DNA of 64,000 bases from Eremophila alpestris peregrina. Its lineage: Eukaryota > Chordata > Aves > Passeriformes > Alaudidae. Each line of letters begins with the position of its first letter. Position 1 is the first letter of the stretch. Position numbers and translations under genes: made by a program. Location of the stretch: positions 12,141,447 to 12,205,446 of the forward strand of contig WMCF01000012.1 of NCBI GenBank assembly GCA_009792885.1. Direction: 5' to 3'. Under the pieces are notes generated by a model. That model was not told where the DNA came from. It saw only the letters and a list, made by a program, of their open reading frames with translations, and made no database searches. Below are positions 24,476 to 37,012 of this stretch, piece after piece.

Positions 24476-27400
24476 TAATGGTGGGAAAAATAGTGAGAAC
24501 CATCTCTTACCACTTTTACCCTTGCTGAGAACAGACTACTGGTTTGCTTTGATCTTTGATATAATTTTCTTTGCCATCATTTGACTTTTTTGTAGGTACT
24601 GTCACTAGTCAAAAATATACAGAGACAATGGGAAAGGGTGAGGAAACTGTGAAAACATTGTTTATCCAAACCTGTGACTTAAAGCTTCTTTTTCCAGTTC
24701 CAGGTGGTTTTGCTCCTGCTGCCAGCTACTGATGTGAAACTGATGTACAAAACGCACCACAGAAGACCCTACTGTCTATTGGAAACCCTCTTCTGTGACA
24801 AGAAGTGGAATTGGAATTTATCACACTGTAGCTGGGACCAGTGCTGAGTATTTGTGATAGGCTGATGATAGTTTGGACACTACAACTAGGGTTGATCATC
24901 CGTGTTCCTTAGAAAACTGCGTGTTTGTTCGCATGCAGAAAAACATTTTTGCTGACCATTGATTTCAGTCCGGTCACTTTAAACCAAGTCAATATGTCTA
25001 GGAATCCTAAAAGCAAGAGAGACCCCAAGATGTATGAAAGAAATTTTAAGAAGTTGGCAAGAAGCTAAGAGAAGCTGAGAAATTCTACAAGCTCTCATGA
25101 GAAACTAAGACATTAAGAACTAAGAAAATACATTTGTGTCTGTTAGAAGAAACAAGAACAAGAGCTCATGCTGATAGTTCAAGATGTAAAAGACTTTAAT
25201 ACCTTACTTTACAAAGATAGAAAAAGTTTCAAACTAAATAATGAATTATTGTGTATTGTTTTTAACTTCATAGAAAGCTTTTAACCTAGAACCCACGTGA
25301 GTCGTTTTCTGATTTACTAAAGTAATGTGATGCTAAGCTTGTTAATTGTAAATTATTAGTTGAAAAAATTTCTTATAAAATGTTCTGCAGATGTTTTTAT
25401 TTTGTCTCTTGATTTAGTTTGCATAGATGTTTTTCTGTATCTCTTACTTATTGCTTATATAATATAGACAAATAATAAATCCTAAGTCTACAACTATCAA
25501 AGACCCATCCTGTTTGCCAGACACAAACCAAACCAGCAAAAATATGGAGGATTTACAAGGAATGATGTAAGTATTAAAAAAAAAAGCAGAAAATTTTTTC
25601 TTTTAGAAAAACAATAGTTTACAATTATTTCTGGTGCAGATTGAGGAGTAAATGTGCAGTAACAAATAAGAGACATTCATATAAATTACAGGACAAAACA
25701 GCACAACAATCAGTTAGTTCTTCATACCCAATTCTGAAGAAACGGGATCAGTGTAATTACAACTCCACGAAAAAAGCTGTAAATTTTTGTTGTTTTATAC
25801 ATTAGACAACTCCACCTGTACTCTTATTTTTTGTGTAGCTTTGTTAGGTTGTTACACAACTCTGTGTCAGCAAACAGGCATTTATGTGACTCCCCTAGCT
25901 CCTAGAACCATCATGCTCCTGAGCTCCTCAGGCCTCTGCCAGCTGGTGCAACCAGGGGCACCTGCTGTGTTTCTGACAGGTCACTGCTACAAACAGGCTG
26001 AGCCTCATGCTATCAGGGCATTGCTTCATGCAATAAGATTTAAAAGTCTCTCTGTATGTATAGATACAAGTACATATATGTACATGTAAATATCTTACTG
26101 TACTTTTTTCCTTTCCCCAACATGTATCTAAATAAATATAAATAAACATTATTGGAGGGGTAACTGGGACATGATAGGGTGAAAGTGGGTGTTAGTGGAG
26201 CAGTAAGAATCTTTCTCCTTCATCTGTTGGGCCTCGGAAACGTCATTCCTCCCATTATTTTTTGTTTTCTCTTGTTTGTTAAAAATAACCCAGAGCATAC
26301 ATCTATGTATAAATGTACAGTCGTTCTCTGACAATCAGTTCAAGCTTCTGCTTAAAATAAAACTCAGCTGGATCAAAATTTGCAACAAGAGTATTTACAT
26401 TTTCAGATAGTGTGTTTAAGAGCATTTAGATAATATTAATTTTCAATGGTGTGCATGCTGGAACATTTATCTCTTACAAATGAAAGTGGAAATGTGTCAG
26501 TGTATTGGAAGCTATCCTACTAGGGTTACAAGCATCAGCACAGAAGAGATAAGGAACCACTTGTGAAACATCTATCTTCTTTTGGAGATAGAAAGGGATT
26601 TACTAGTAACTAGACAACAGAAGAGCAAATGGAAGATTAGAGCCCAATTTTAAAGTTCTGTTCTATTTTCTTTCTCCTTTTTCTGCTCTCTGTCCTATAA
26701 AATCTCTGATATAATAATGTAGAGAAACCAGCAGTTACCCTGAGACTTTTACGCTTAAACTACTCCAAGTCTCTCTACCTTCCATAGATGTCAAGTCAGT
26801 TGGAGTGAAACAGATGTATGCTGATATGAAAAACATTTGGTTTTACACCACCTTTCTTAATTACGTTTGTCTCATTAATTTTTCTTCACCTACAATGATT
26901 TTTAATTTTCTCAGGAAAAATATTCCTGTTGGGAATGTCAGTGCAGGGTGGCTAAAGGCTTCGTTCATAGTTACTGTTTAGATGCTTTCTGCTAATATGG
27001 ACTCTCATGATTTGTGCTTTTCTGTCCATTTCTTTTGTTAGAGCACCAGACCTAAAAGCACAAAATAAACACTTCAACTCCCTTTCCTGCCTCTCCATTT
27101 AATTCTGTATTTGTAAATAAGACTCAGGAGGTTAGATACAATTTGGGAAAATAGTTCCATCTTTAAATGTTGCTCCCTATTGACATGCAACATAAAAAGA
27201 GTGTCACAAGATTAGGAGGTCAGTAAGTATATCCAACAGGCTGCTGTGTTCTATCTGTTAAAAATAAAAATATTGTGAACCATTATAGTATTAAAAAAAA
27301 AAAAAACAGGAATATTATTTCTGCTATGAAAATAATTCACTCAGAAACTTTCACCTGGGGAATAAGAAGCTAAGACAAAGCTTTTCTTTCATGGCTTTAC

Positions 27401-29245
27401 CTTAAAGAGAGAAGTGTCTATATCCACCACAAAAAAATGTAGGATAGTATTATAAGAAGATATCCGTAATTAGTTCCTTGGTTCTATAAGATCATAGATA
27501 ACAGTGTAGTTATTTATGCGTTTTCAGTGTAGTTATTTATGCATTTCAGGCCCTGGAGACCTCACTTCACTGTAATTCACTATATTAGACCATGTGCAAG
27601 GGAAGGCAAAAAGGAGTAATAAAGCAGGCAAGACTCTGTGGGAGCACAGAACCTCTTGTCAAACAGACAGATACGCAGGAAGATCCTTAGGTCACACATT
27701 TCACAGATTTGTAAAGTTTGCATTTTTCGTCCCTGACCAAAGAGAAAGACATAAAACTTGTGTAGATAATCCTTCTTCCTTGGAAAACCTTTCCATGATT
27801 TTCTGTACAGGTACTTACACTCTAGAAGACAGTACTTTTTCTTCTTTCTCCTTCACACAGGAAGATAAATATAAAAAAAATTTAAAATTTAGAAATTTTT
27901 GAAAGAAGAATACATATTCATCATATTTTTTCATTTAAACAGTGATTTTTTTTGCCATTTTTAGAAACTTCTATGTTTTTCAAGCAAAAAATCCCAATAA
28001 AATAAAGAAAAAGGTAACCATTTACATATCCTAGACCGTAGATTCACAGTATTAATGAAGAGGAATATGGCATTGATTCCAAATATAAATCAGCCAAAGG
28101 TTTTTCTGAGTCATTCATGAGTCAGTAGAGAATTTTGATTGCACAATCCTTATATTCCCAGTTCTGAGGCATGTGGCAGCAGTCTCACTTTAACTGAACT
28201 CACACAGTAACTTCTGGACTACAGCAAGAGAGTACAGATGGAATACTTCACATAATTATGTTCACTAAGATAATTATAATAATAAAAGACAAAAAAGTTG
28301 GAATAGCACTTCAAATGGACCCATATCAAGTGTCTACAGTAATGTTGTGGAGGAATTTAGTTTGGCAAATACAAGATAACTCTCTCTTTTTAAAGGCAAA
28401 AGTGAACTGGAAGAACACCTTCTTTTTTCTCCCCATGCTACTTTTCTTTTTGCCTCTGACCTAAAACACTCTCTTTTTTTAAATGTTACCCCAATGCATC
28501 TCTAAATTTATCCTCATTTCAGGACCTATCTCTGCTTATTTCTAGTATAATTGCTTACTGTGTTGAAACAGCATTTTCATATAACAAGGATCTCATATTC
28601 AGAATTTTACCAAATGTGTATAATTGTTCTGTCTTCAAAAGTATCTATTTATGACAGTGGTAGAAGATTTATGGCTTTAAGATTTAGAGCATTATTGTTA
28701 GAAATCTCCATATTGTTTAAATGGTATGTAGTACTCAAGAAAACACACTACAGTGCCCTGAGTGCATTGTTATAACTGCAGTCCTTTTGTTCAGGCAGTA
28801 GTATTTAAAGACTTTTAATTGTGAGAGGGAGCAGTATTTCAGCATTCAGTTTTAAGGTAAGTAATCTTTAATCTTCTGGATTAATGAAAAGTAAGTGGTG
28901 TATCATATATGAAAAAACAGGCAGCCTATTTCAAACCACTTTTTAAAATAATCTGTGCTTTTTGATCTTGAAATATAAGTGAATTCTTTATCAAGAAAGG
29001 ACAAAAAATGTTCTCTATTTTTATATCTAATCAAAAGGAAATATAAAGCTAACTCTTAAGGTATGTAATTTTTTTTTAATTTCTGTACATTTGACTACTG
29101 AACATGGTTGGTTTTGATCTCTCAAACAAATAAATGTTGAACTACAACTGGTACCTTGCAAAGAAATATGGAATGGATACACACATAATTTTCCATACTG
29201 TTGTATAATGGAAATGATGTAATGGAATATGATTATATGGTCAAT
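24476..29245. other. Unique AT-rich DNA, no gene seen
   Basis: About 4.8 kb with no recognised gene. A slightly GC-richer patch lies at 25890-26030 with a 100-codon frame (25787-26089, +) that shows no domain. An A run lies at about 27294-27306 and a 23-bp tandem duplication at 27502-27547. Other frames (for example 27594-27902, 102 codons) are featureless. Confidence 0.55.
27502..27547. repeat. Tandem duplication, 2 x 23 bp
   Basis: The unit CAGTGTAGTTATTTATGC with a short tail is present at 27502-27524 and again at 27525-27547, with one or two mismatches. A slippage-type duplication. Confidence 0.9.
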
Positions 29246-30297
29246 TGACCCCGAGTGGACACCAGGTACATAGCAAGCAACTCAATTAATCTACCTCCTC
29301 AGCTGGAGAGGAGGAACAAAAAGCAAAGAAAGGTTCATGAGTGTATTGGGCCAATTATACACCAATTATCATCATGGGTAAAGCCAGCTTGGGGTAATTT
29401 ATTTACTGCCAGAGAGAATAAGAATAGGATTATGACCAATAAGCCCAAATCATAAAAATACCTTCCCCAGACCCCCACTCCCCTCTTCCCTGACTCACTT
29501 TCATTTCTTATTTTGTTTCCCTCCTCCTCCTGGGTGGCACAGGGGTAAAGTATATGAGGGTTGTTGTCAGTTCATCACACATTATCTCTGATGTTCATTC
29601 CTCCTCACACCCTTCTCCTGCTTCAGTGTGGGGCCCCTCTCACAGGAGACAGTCCTCCATGGACATCTTCAATATTGGTCATTCCTACATGGCTGCAGTT
29701 CTCCACTGGCTGCTCTGTTGTGAGTCCCTTCAGGCACAGGATGCTCCAGTGTGGGTCCCCTGTGGAGTCACAAGTCCTGGCAGCAAACTTGCCTCAGCCT
29801 GAGCTCCTTTCTTCTCAGGCCCAAAATCTCTGCCAAAATCCTATTCCATCGCAGGCTCCCCAGGGGTCACAGTCTTCTTTGGGCATCCACCTGCTGTGCA
29901 GGGTCCTCCACAGGCTGCAGGTGGATCTCTGCATCCTGGTGTCCCTCCATGGGCTGCAGAGGCATTGCTGCCTCACCAAGGGCTGCACCATGGGCTGCAG
30001 TGGAACCTCAGCTCCAGTGCTGGAGTCCTTCCTGTCCAATCTTCTGCACAGACCTTGGTGTCTGCAGAGACGTTTCTGACACAAATTCGCACTCCTCTTT
30101 TCTCTAGTGGAAATTGTACAGGCAATGTCCCCTTTTCTAAAATACTTTATCATGGAGTAGCTACTTCCTCTGCTGATGGGCTCGACCCTGTAGCCAGTCA
30201 CAGGTTCATCTCAGGGCCAGCTAAGATTGGCTCTGATGTGAGAAGCTTCTAGAAGTCACACCTGTAGCTTTTAGCCACACCACATAAACCTAACTCA
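29246..30297 (-). mobile_element. Endogenous retrovirus LTR, ~1.05 kb, solitary
   Basis: On the minus strand the element begins TGAGTTAGGTTTATGTGG at 30297 and ends with CACTCGGGGTCA near 29246. The beginning, the GAAGCTTCT block near 30242 and the final 'acctggtgtccactcggggtca' resemble an abundant songbird LTR family that I know from memory. A poly-A signal (AATAAA on minus) lies at 29398-29403, and a weak TATA-like CATATAC lies near 29550. The middle (29620-30060) is GC-rich and built of degenerate units containing CAGTGTGGGTCCC or CATGGGCTGCAG-like words. Open frames of 118-172 codons on both strands come from that composition and are not genes. I found no target-site duplication, so the 3' boundary may be off by some bases. 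No internal viral genes adjoin it. Confidence 0.75.
29398..29403 (-). terminator. Poly-A signal of the 29-30 kb LTR (AATAAA)
   Basis: The minus strand carries AATAAA within CAGTAAATAAATTACCCC, about 150 bp before the LTR 3' end, as expected for an R-region signal. Confidence 0.6.
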
Positions 30298-30665
30298 GCT
30301 TATTTCTAAGATATCTTTGATGTTATTCTTTTAAATAAGTAATTCTTAATTTTTAAGGAAGCATGATGAATCAAATTAAGATTTTATAGTAATTATATTG
30401 AAAGTTCTCTTTTTTTCTTTTTCTATTTTTTCCTTGTGGAATAAGATTAATAGTCTTAAAAATCACAAAGCAGAATAAGAAAACAGAGAGTATATGTGAT
30501 GTATAAACAAACCCTAGTGACCTTGAAAAGTGGTTGCACTTGTCACTTCTCAGTGTGCAGAAGAACACTGACAAAAATTATTCATCTATAGAAAGTAAAT
30601 GATATTTTTGTTCTTGAGAAAAGTAATAATTCCTTCTAAGATATTACATTATGTTAGAGAAAATT
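30298..30665. other. AT-rich spacer between LTR and CR1
   Basis: Ordinary AT-rich sequence with T-rich runs near 30408-30435. No gene or repeat is recognised. Confidence 0.55.
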
Positions 30666-31167
30666 GGCCCCCAACTGGAGAACTGAATCCATCCAGTCCT
30701 CAATATAAGAAGGACATGGACCTGCTGGAAATGATCCAGAGCAGAACCATGAGAACTGTCAAAGGACTAGAATATGCCTCCTGTGAAGAAAGGTTGAGAT
30801 GGTTGGAGTTATTCAGCCTGGAGAAAAGAAATATCCAGGGATAAATGATTGAAGCCTTCCATTTCTTAAAGAGGTCTTATAAAAAAACACGTAGAGACAC
30901 TTTTTACCATGACTTGTAATGACAAGACAAGGCATATTACCTTTAAATTTATAAGAAAGTAGGTTTAGATTGAACCTAAGGAAGAAATGTTCTATGGCAA
31001 CAGTGGTGAGCCATTGCAATATCCCACAACTGGAAGTGCTCAAGACAAGGTTGAGGGGTCGTTGGGCAACCTGGTCTAGTAAAAGATGTCTGTAATCGTG
31101 GCAGCAGATAGGTTTAAATTATATTTCAGTAACCCTTTCAACTCAAACCTTTCTATGATTCTCTGAC
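30666..31167 (+). mobile_element. CR1 LINE 3' fragment, ~500 bp
   Basis: The plus strand carries the end of ORF2 and the 3' UTR. The remnant of the coding end reads 'caatataagaaggacatggacctgctgg' (30700-30728) and continues 'ttgagatggttggagttattcagcctgg'. UTR blocks follow, such as 'aggtttagattgaacctaaggaag' and 'gttgaggggtcgttgggcaacctggtctagt'. It finishes with CTTTCTATGATTCTCTGA, a good CR1 terminal repeat. An 81-codon frame at 30599-30844 overlaps the start; it is a broken remnant and not a functional gene. The copy is 5'-truncated and moderately diverged. Confidence 0.92.
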
Positions 31168-34100
31168 TTTCCATTTGACATACATCTTTCCAGGCTGCTG
31201 AAAATCTTCAGTTTATTCTAATTTTCTTCTATAAGCCTACATTTCACATTCAGCTTTGAACTCTGTAGTCACTTCTGTGACGCTTTTTTGCTACAATTGG
31301 AATAGTCTTTCTCTGCCCTATTTTTGAACTAAATACATTAAACCCAGAAATTTCATTGAACACAAAAAACTGCTGTCAGGGAATTTACTGCAAAGATAAA
31401 TTAATTTTTGCAGTAAATTTGGACTATCCAATCTCACCAGAAACTTTTCAGCTTTTGACTGTTTCTTTCATTTAAATTAACACACTTCAGTCTTGGAAAG
31501 ACAAACATTTTTTTTTTATTTTATTTCCTTTTTTTTATGAAAAAGTATTTCCTGTAAAGAAAATTATTGTCTTCCACAAACTCGTGCTAGTGACTTCTGA
31601 CCCTAGCAATCTTGTTAATAAAGTCTGTCTCTCTTGACCTTAAATAAATGTTGTTAACCTCCATCAGCTTTACCATTTGAACAATCAAATAAAACCATAA
31701 AACATAATACATGTAAAATAAGGTGAAACTGATGCATACTGTAGGTTGTCACTACATATTAACTTGAACACTTCATTAAATGCTATCCTGAATATCAATG
31801 TCCATTGGAAATTTATTTTTCATAGTGCAAATAAACCTGAAAGAACTGATAATGGTTCTCACTTTAAAACACATTGATTATGTTTATCTGGTGACACAGT
31901 ATTGTTTTGTTTTATCTTCTGTCACTGTTTCCATACCTGAAACAACTAGTACTTCTTAGTTAAGAATTATCTGAAACCTGAGGATAATATGAAAAATAGG
32001 TTTTACTTCCATGCAGACTTTGTGGAAATAGCACCAAAACCTTCTTGTAAATTACTCTGGCAAAATTATTATACTTGCAGCTTCATCTGTGTGAAAATAA
32101 TAATAATAAAAAAAAATCTGGGTCCATTTGCAGATACCTATTTGCAGAAACTCCGGAACTGCGGCTGGACAGTTCATACTCAATTACACTTGATCCAGCC
32201 ATGTCATAAATATCTAATCACATTACTGTTTGAAACTTTCCTGTGACTTTCACCTCCTTCTCATTTTATTCCCTTATATCCAGGCATTCACCAACTCATG
32301 CTAAATCTCTTTCTTCTCCATCCTGGCAGTTTTATAATATCTGAGTAGTGGTCAACATCTCAAGTACTGAAAGCATTCTCTTTTGTCCTTTGAAGTTTTC
32401 TTTTCATTCCTAGATAATCTAAACTACTAGTTACAGCAATCCTTCTGTGATTAGTACCTTTATATCACAATAGAGTATGCTAGTATTCTCATCTCTAAAT
32501 TTACAAAAAATCTATGTTCTGACGCTCCTTGAAACCCTTGGGGAAAATATTCTTATTTCTCCTTGGATTTTGAAGATGCCTCTTCAGACAGCATAGTTTG
32601 CTAGAAAACTCGATTTGTGCATAGAAAAAGCAGTGGTTATACATTTTCAATTAAACAACAGATCTGTGTCCTTAAGGGGAAAAGAATGGAAAATAAGGCA
32701 AGGCAAGAATTCAGCTTCAAAAGCCTCCACTGGCTATACTCCACTGACTTCTTTCAACAGACATAAATATGAAAGCAGGCATTTCTACTTTGTCCTAGCT
32801 ATGCAGATCATAATAAAAGGATGTGAAATTAAATGCATCACATTAGATAGAAACATAAATGTTGACTTCATTCTCATATTTTCCAAACCAATTAGAGTTT
32901 TCCCAAGACAGATTATTAAAGCTACTTCAGATACACAAACAGTTCAAGGGAGGTAGTTTACATGAAATCACATGAGTCATTGATTTTACTGAAAGATTTT
33001 GCAAAATACCTGTAGGGATTCATACATAGCTGCTGACCAGTGGATAAAAATTCTAATTTAATAAACAAGGACAAGTTTGCAGATGCTCATTAGCTGGAAG
33101 TTTTATTTCATATAGGATTCAACTAAGGTGACCTTTTTTTAAAAAACAGAGGAGAAAAGCTGTCATGAATGCTGTGTATTCTCTAGTCACGTTCAGACAT
33201 TTTCTAAGAACCTCTCACAAACAGTTATTTCAAAAATTTCTCCTTTAATTGATCATATCTAAAATGTGTCATAATCCCACTGATTGCAAGGAGAAAATAA
33301 TTCAAATTTCCTTTGTCATTATTTGTAAGTCAATGCAGTGCAGTAAAAAAAATATGCTGTTGTATTTTAATAAAAAATAAATAAGAGCCATGCGGAGCAA
33401 CTTTTGACATTAAAATATGGGTTTAAATGAAGGCCACTAATAATAGAGAAAGTGAAAAATAAGTGCCAACATGATGTATAAAACTGGAAATATTGTGCCA
33501 TGGAAGACACAAATCTGGCACAAATCTGACACAAAACACTCTATAACAAGAACAACAACAAAAAGAATAACCTTCCCCTCCCCCGCTGAATACCATGAAA
33601 AACAACTGACAAAAATACTCCAAAACCCACCAAACCCACCAAAACTCACACAAGAAGCTGAATAAAAAGTCTGTGCATCCTACCAACCGCAAATTGCTCA
33701 TGGAAGAATGAGGTTTCTTTAAAACTATTTCACAATCAGTCATTCCAAAGGAATTTTTTGATGCTCCCAAAGCTTCAAGTTCCAAGTGTATTGTAGAGTA
33801 TGAACCTGAAGTTCCTACTGCAGAGTAGTAAGTATCTGATAATAAGGCAGGGATTTCAAAGACTCCAGGAACATATGGAACATTTTTCTTCTACAAGTAA
33901 ATTGGAAGAATTTATTCATTACTTTGTAAAGAAAGGAAATTTCTTGTTGAATATTATAAGCCTTACAACGAGGATCTCTCCGGGTGTACAATTAGTAGTC
34001 AAGAATAGCAGAAAATAACTTGGTTTTCAGTAAGGTGTATTGGAGGTCTGTAACCTACTTCTGGATTGCCATTGATATTCTAGCAGTTTATTTAGAGAAA

Positions 34101-36674
34101 GATGAAGAGCCTGTGGACTTTACAGGTACATACTCCTTCTATGATCTATGATCCAGGTTGCATTAGTTTGTGTTTTTATTTGTATAAGTTTATCAGTACA
34201 AATTATTAAAATCCACCTTTGTTGTATTATGGTTATGAGAAAGTAGATTCGGAAAAGCAGCACCAATATGCAATTAAGGTTATATTGGCCATTATGTATC
34301 ACGAATTTTATAGAAAGGATGTTTTCACTGATGTTGTATTTGATCATCAGAAATTATGATAAGAATGTGTTATTTGGGTTTTTTGGGTTTCTTTAATCAA
34401 AGTTAAATAGGTAAATATATCAGACAAATACCTTCTAATATCTACATTTCAATTTGATTTGCTGTATATAGTCACATTATCCAGTGGTTCTGATCTGAGG
34501 CAATGCATTTCTTTCCTAACGAACTTATCTCATATTTTATCTTTATTTTCTGAGTATGGGATTACCTTTAAACAAAACAATGAAGAACAGAAAAGTAGCA
34601 CACTATGTAGCACATTGCCAAATATAGTTCTGCTGAAAACACAAAAATCTATTAGAGTATGTAACATTGGTTAATATGGAAAAGCACAATCTCTCTCTTT
34701 AAATACAGCCTGGAATTCTGCAGTCTTTCTTATTTTTCTTTTACAGCTTTCTCTCACAACTTTTTTTCAGACAAAAACAAGCTCATTTGTAGATCTCAGA
34801 CTTCAGAAGAACTTTGTTCTCTGTTATTTTCACATTTTTCAAGTTTAAAAGGTGAAATTTAAAGTGTTGAACATCAAGCCATACAATTCAAAAAAGTGGG
34901 TCTTTAGAACAAGAAAGGATCTTTTAATAACTGTCACAGAATGGCAGTTCAGAAGTGTGACTCTCGCTTCCTAGGCAAATGGAGCTTTCTCTCCACGTTT
35001 CATGTGACACCTCTGTTAAGGGGAAATAATGACTTTGTAAGCTGATTCTCTTTGGAAGGAAGAAGGATAAGTCAGTCCCTTCCAATGACAATCTATAACT
35101 CTGATCCACTCTGTAGAATCCTCCATTTTTGAAATGTGTTACGAAGAAACTAGATTACAAAGCTGCTACACAAAAACCTTTCTCATGCTGTGTTCCTGAG
35201 AATATACACAGAATACACAAGAACAGTTTTTCTGAGATGATGATCTTGTCCCTTTCTATTTTTTTGTTACTGTGTAAGGTAAAAAGTGTTTTGGTTTCTT
35301 GGCCTTTTGACTTTTGCCCAGATAGTTCAAGCATTTTCAATCATTTGAAACTCAGAACTAAAGACTCCTATGTATCTTGCTGTTCCATAGGACTGTTAAG
35401 TGAAATACAAAGCAGGCACTTGTATATATTTTAGAAAAGACATTGTGAAAGAAAACACTTTGGAAATATTGTAGCAAAACAGGCGAAAATCACATGCAGG
35501 TCTGAGCAGATCTGTGCAGCATAAATAAATCCCTTTTTACATCTAAGGATATGTAGCTCTCTAGACATTCAAGCTGTCACTTGAAAGATATTCAAGGTTA
35601 TTTATAATGTTTTTTAACTAGAAAAGACAGAAATTTTCCATTGTAATTTATCATTTGGAAAGGTAAATACATTTGCTCAAGTGGATTTTTAATGACATAA
35701 AATTAAAATACTATCACTAAATATGTGGAACAAAAGATTATGCATTTAGCATTGAAGACACTTCTTGCTTCCAAGATTTTTTTCAAACATTTAGATTTAT
35801 TAATCCTTCTTTGAAAGATGAAATAAAGTACTTTTTTACAAATGGAAATGTTAAAAGGACAGAAAAAAGACTGTTGGAATATTGAGTAATACTTTGGAAA
35901 ACACTGTCCTTTGAGGTTTTTCTGGGTATTTCCCACACATGCTTTGACAGGGCCTGTCCTGAAGAGTTGAAGTAACAGCAAATACCACGATGGTAAGAAC
36001 CTTGGGCGGTGCTTATTTTTTTTCCAGACTCCTTTAACTCTTACCCTTATCAGTATTTTACAAATAATGTGAAAACATTTTAATCCTTTTCAATTTCATA
36101 TGATATAGTCTCTTCAGACACATGGAATGATTACTTAGAGATCTCAATGACTATGCCAGGAGAGGGACATAGTGTTCATATTATTTGTGAACAGTTATGC
36201 AGAACTGCAATAAAATATGTGGTAAAAGAGAACATTAAAGTGAAATAAAAATTAGACTAACAACAAGAATGTATAATAGACCAGATTTTTTGCCATTATA
36301 AAACAACACCATGTCCTTACCAAAAGGAAATTACCTTTTCATCAGATGCTCATCCAGCTCCCCACCACCAAAAGCACTAAGAAATAAACTAACATGCATA
36401 AATTTTTAGATGCATTTTTGTTTGAAATGGTTCAATTAACAAGATTCTTGTTCAGTTCCTCATACTTGCCACCAGGAAACTTTCATAATCTGTAAAATTG
36501 TGACATCATTCTGTGTTCATAGATCAATCTGCATATTTATGAATTATGTTTCATATTTATGAAGCATGTTTCACCAATGAAACATAGATCAATACTAACA
36601 AATGCAAGAGCATTTACATCTTTCCAGCTGACACAACTGACACACAACTCCATAAATCTGAAAAAAAAGTTGAA
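31168..36674. other. Unique AT-rich DNA, no gene seen
   Basis: About 5.5 kb without recognised genes or confident repeats. The largest frames (32615-32956, 113 codons, +; 33423-33785, 120 codons, minus) have no domain, and the second runs antisense through an A/C-rich low-complexity patch (33560-33650). I judge both to be chance. Confidence 0.55.
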
Positions 36675-36927
36675 AGTCACAGAATTAGAGAGAGGTTGAT
36701 GGTCTAGTTACACTCCTGTGTATACCTGGGTTTCTTAGTATCATATTGAGGAAAGATTAAATATCTTTAAAGAATGCAGACTCTACAACCTGTCTGGGCA
36801 AGCTGCCTATCTTTTGCCTTCCTTGATATTAAAGAAAAAAAAATTGTTTCGTGTTATTAATACAGAATTTTCTGCATTTTGGTTTTCACCCATTGACTTT
36901 TGTAGTGTCAATAACATGACCAAGTTC
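36675..36927 (-). mobile_element. CR1 LINE 3' end fragment
   Basis: On the plus strand it starts with the complement of the CR1 tail (GTCACAGAATTAGAGAGAGG) and passes through 'tgcagactctacaacctgtctgggcaagctgcc' near 36775-36805 and a 'tttcacccattgacttttgt' block near 36885, which match the reverse complement of the CR1 3' UTR. The copy is diverged and holds an A insertion at 36834-36842. It abuts the LTR fragment that follows, with the breakpoint somewhere around 36925-36935. Confidence 0.8.
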
Positions 36928-36935
36928 AACATATG

Positions 36936-37012
36936 GGAAGCTTCTAGCAGTTTCTCACAAAAGCCACCCCAGCAGCCCCTGCCACCACCAAAGCCTTGCT
37001 AAGCAAATCAGT
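36936..37012 (-). mobile_element. Short 5' fragment of the same LTR family as at 29-30 kb
   Basis: About 75 bp matches the first part of the LTR at 29246-30297 as seen on the minus strand: GGGAAGCTTCTAGCAG, then a 'cacaaaagccacccc' block, then 'accaaagccttgctaagcaa'. Here the blocks are closer to the songbird family pattern as I remember it than in the 29-30 kb copy. The remainder of the LTR is missing, replaced on the left by the CR1 tail. Confidence 0.6.

Noticed and set aside
29554..30252. Frames of 82-172 codons, Ser/Cys/Leu-rich.
   Set aside because: They come from degenerate units inside an LTR; several frames on both strands are open over the same bases.
32615..32956. 113-codon frame on the plus strand.
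   Set aside because: No domain, signal peptide or compositional bias; length is within chance for AT-rich DNA at this scale.
33423..33785. 120-codon minus-strand frame rich in Phe, Trp, Cys and Val.
   Set aside because: It runs antisense to an A/C-rich low-complexity stretch, which explains the hydrophobic composition.
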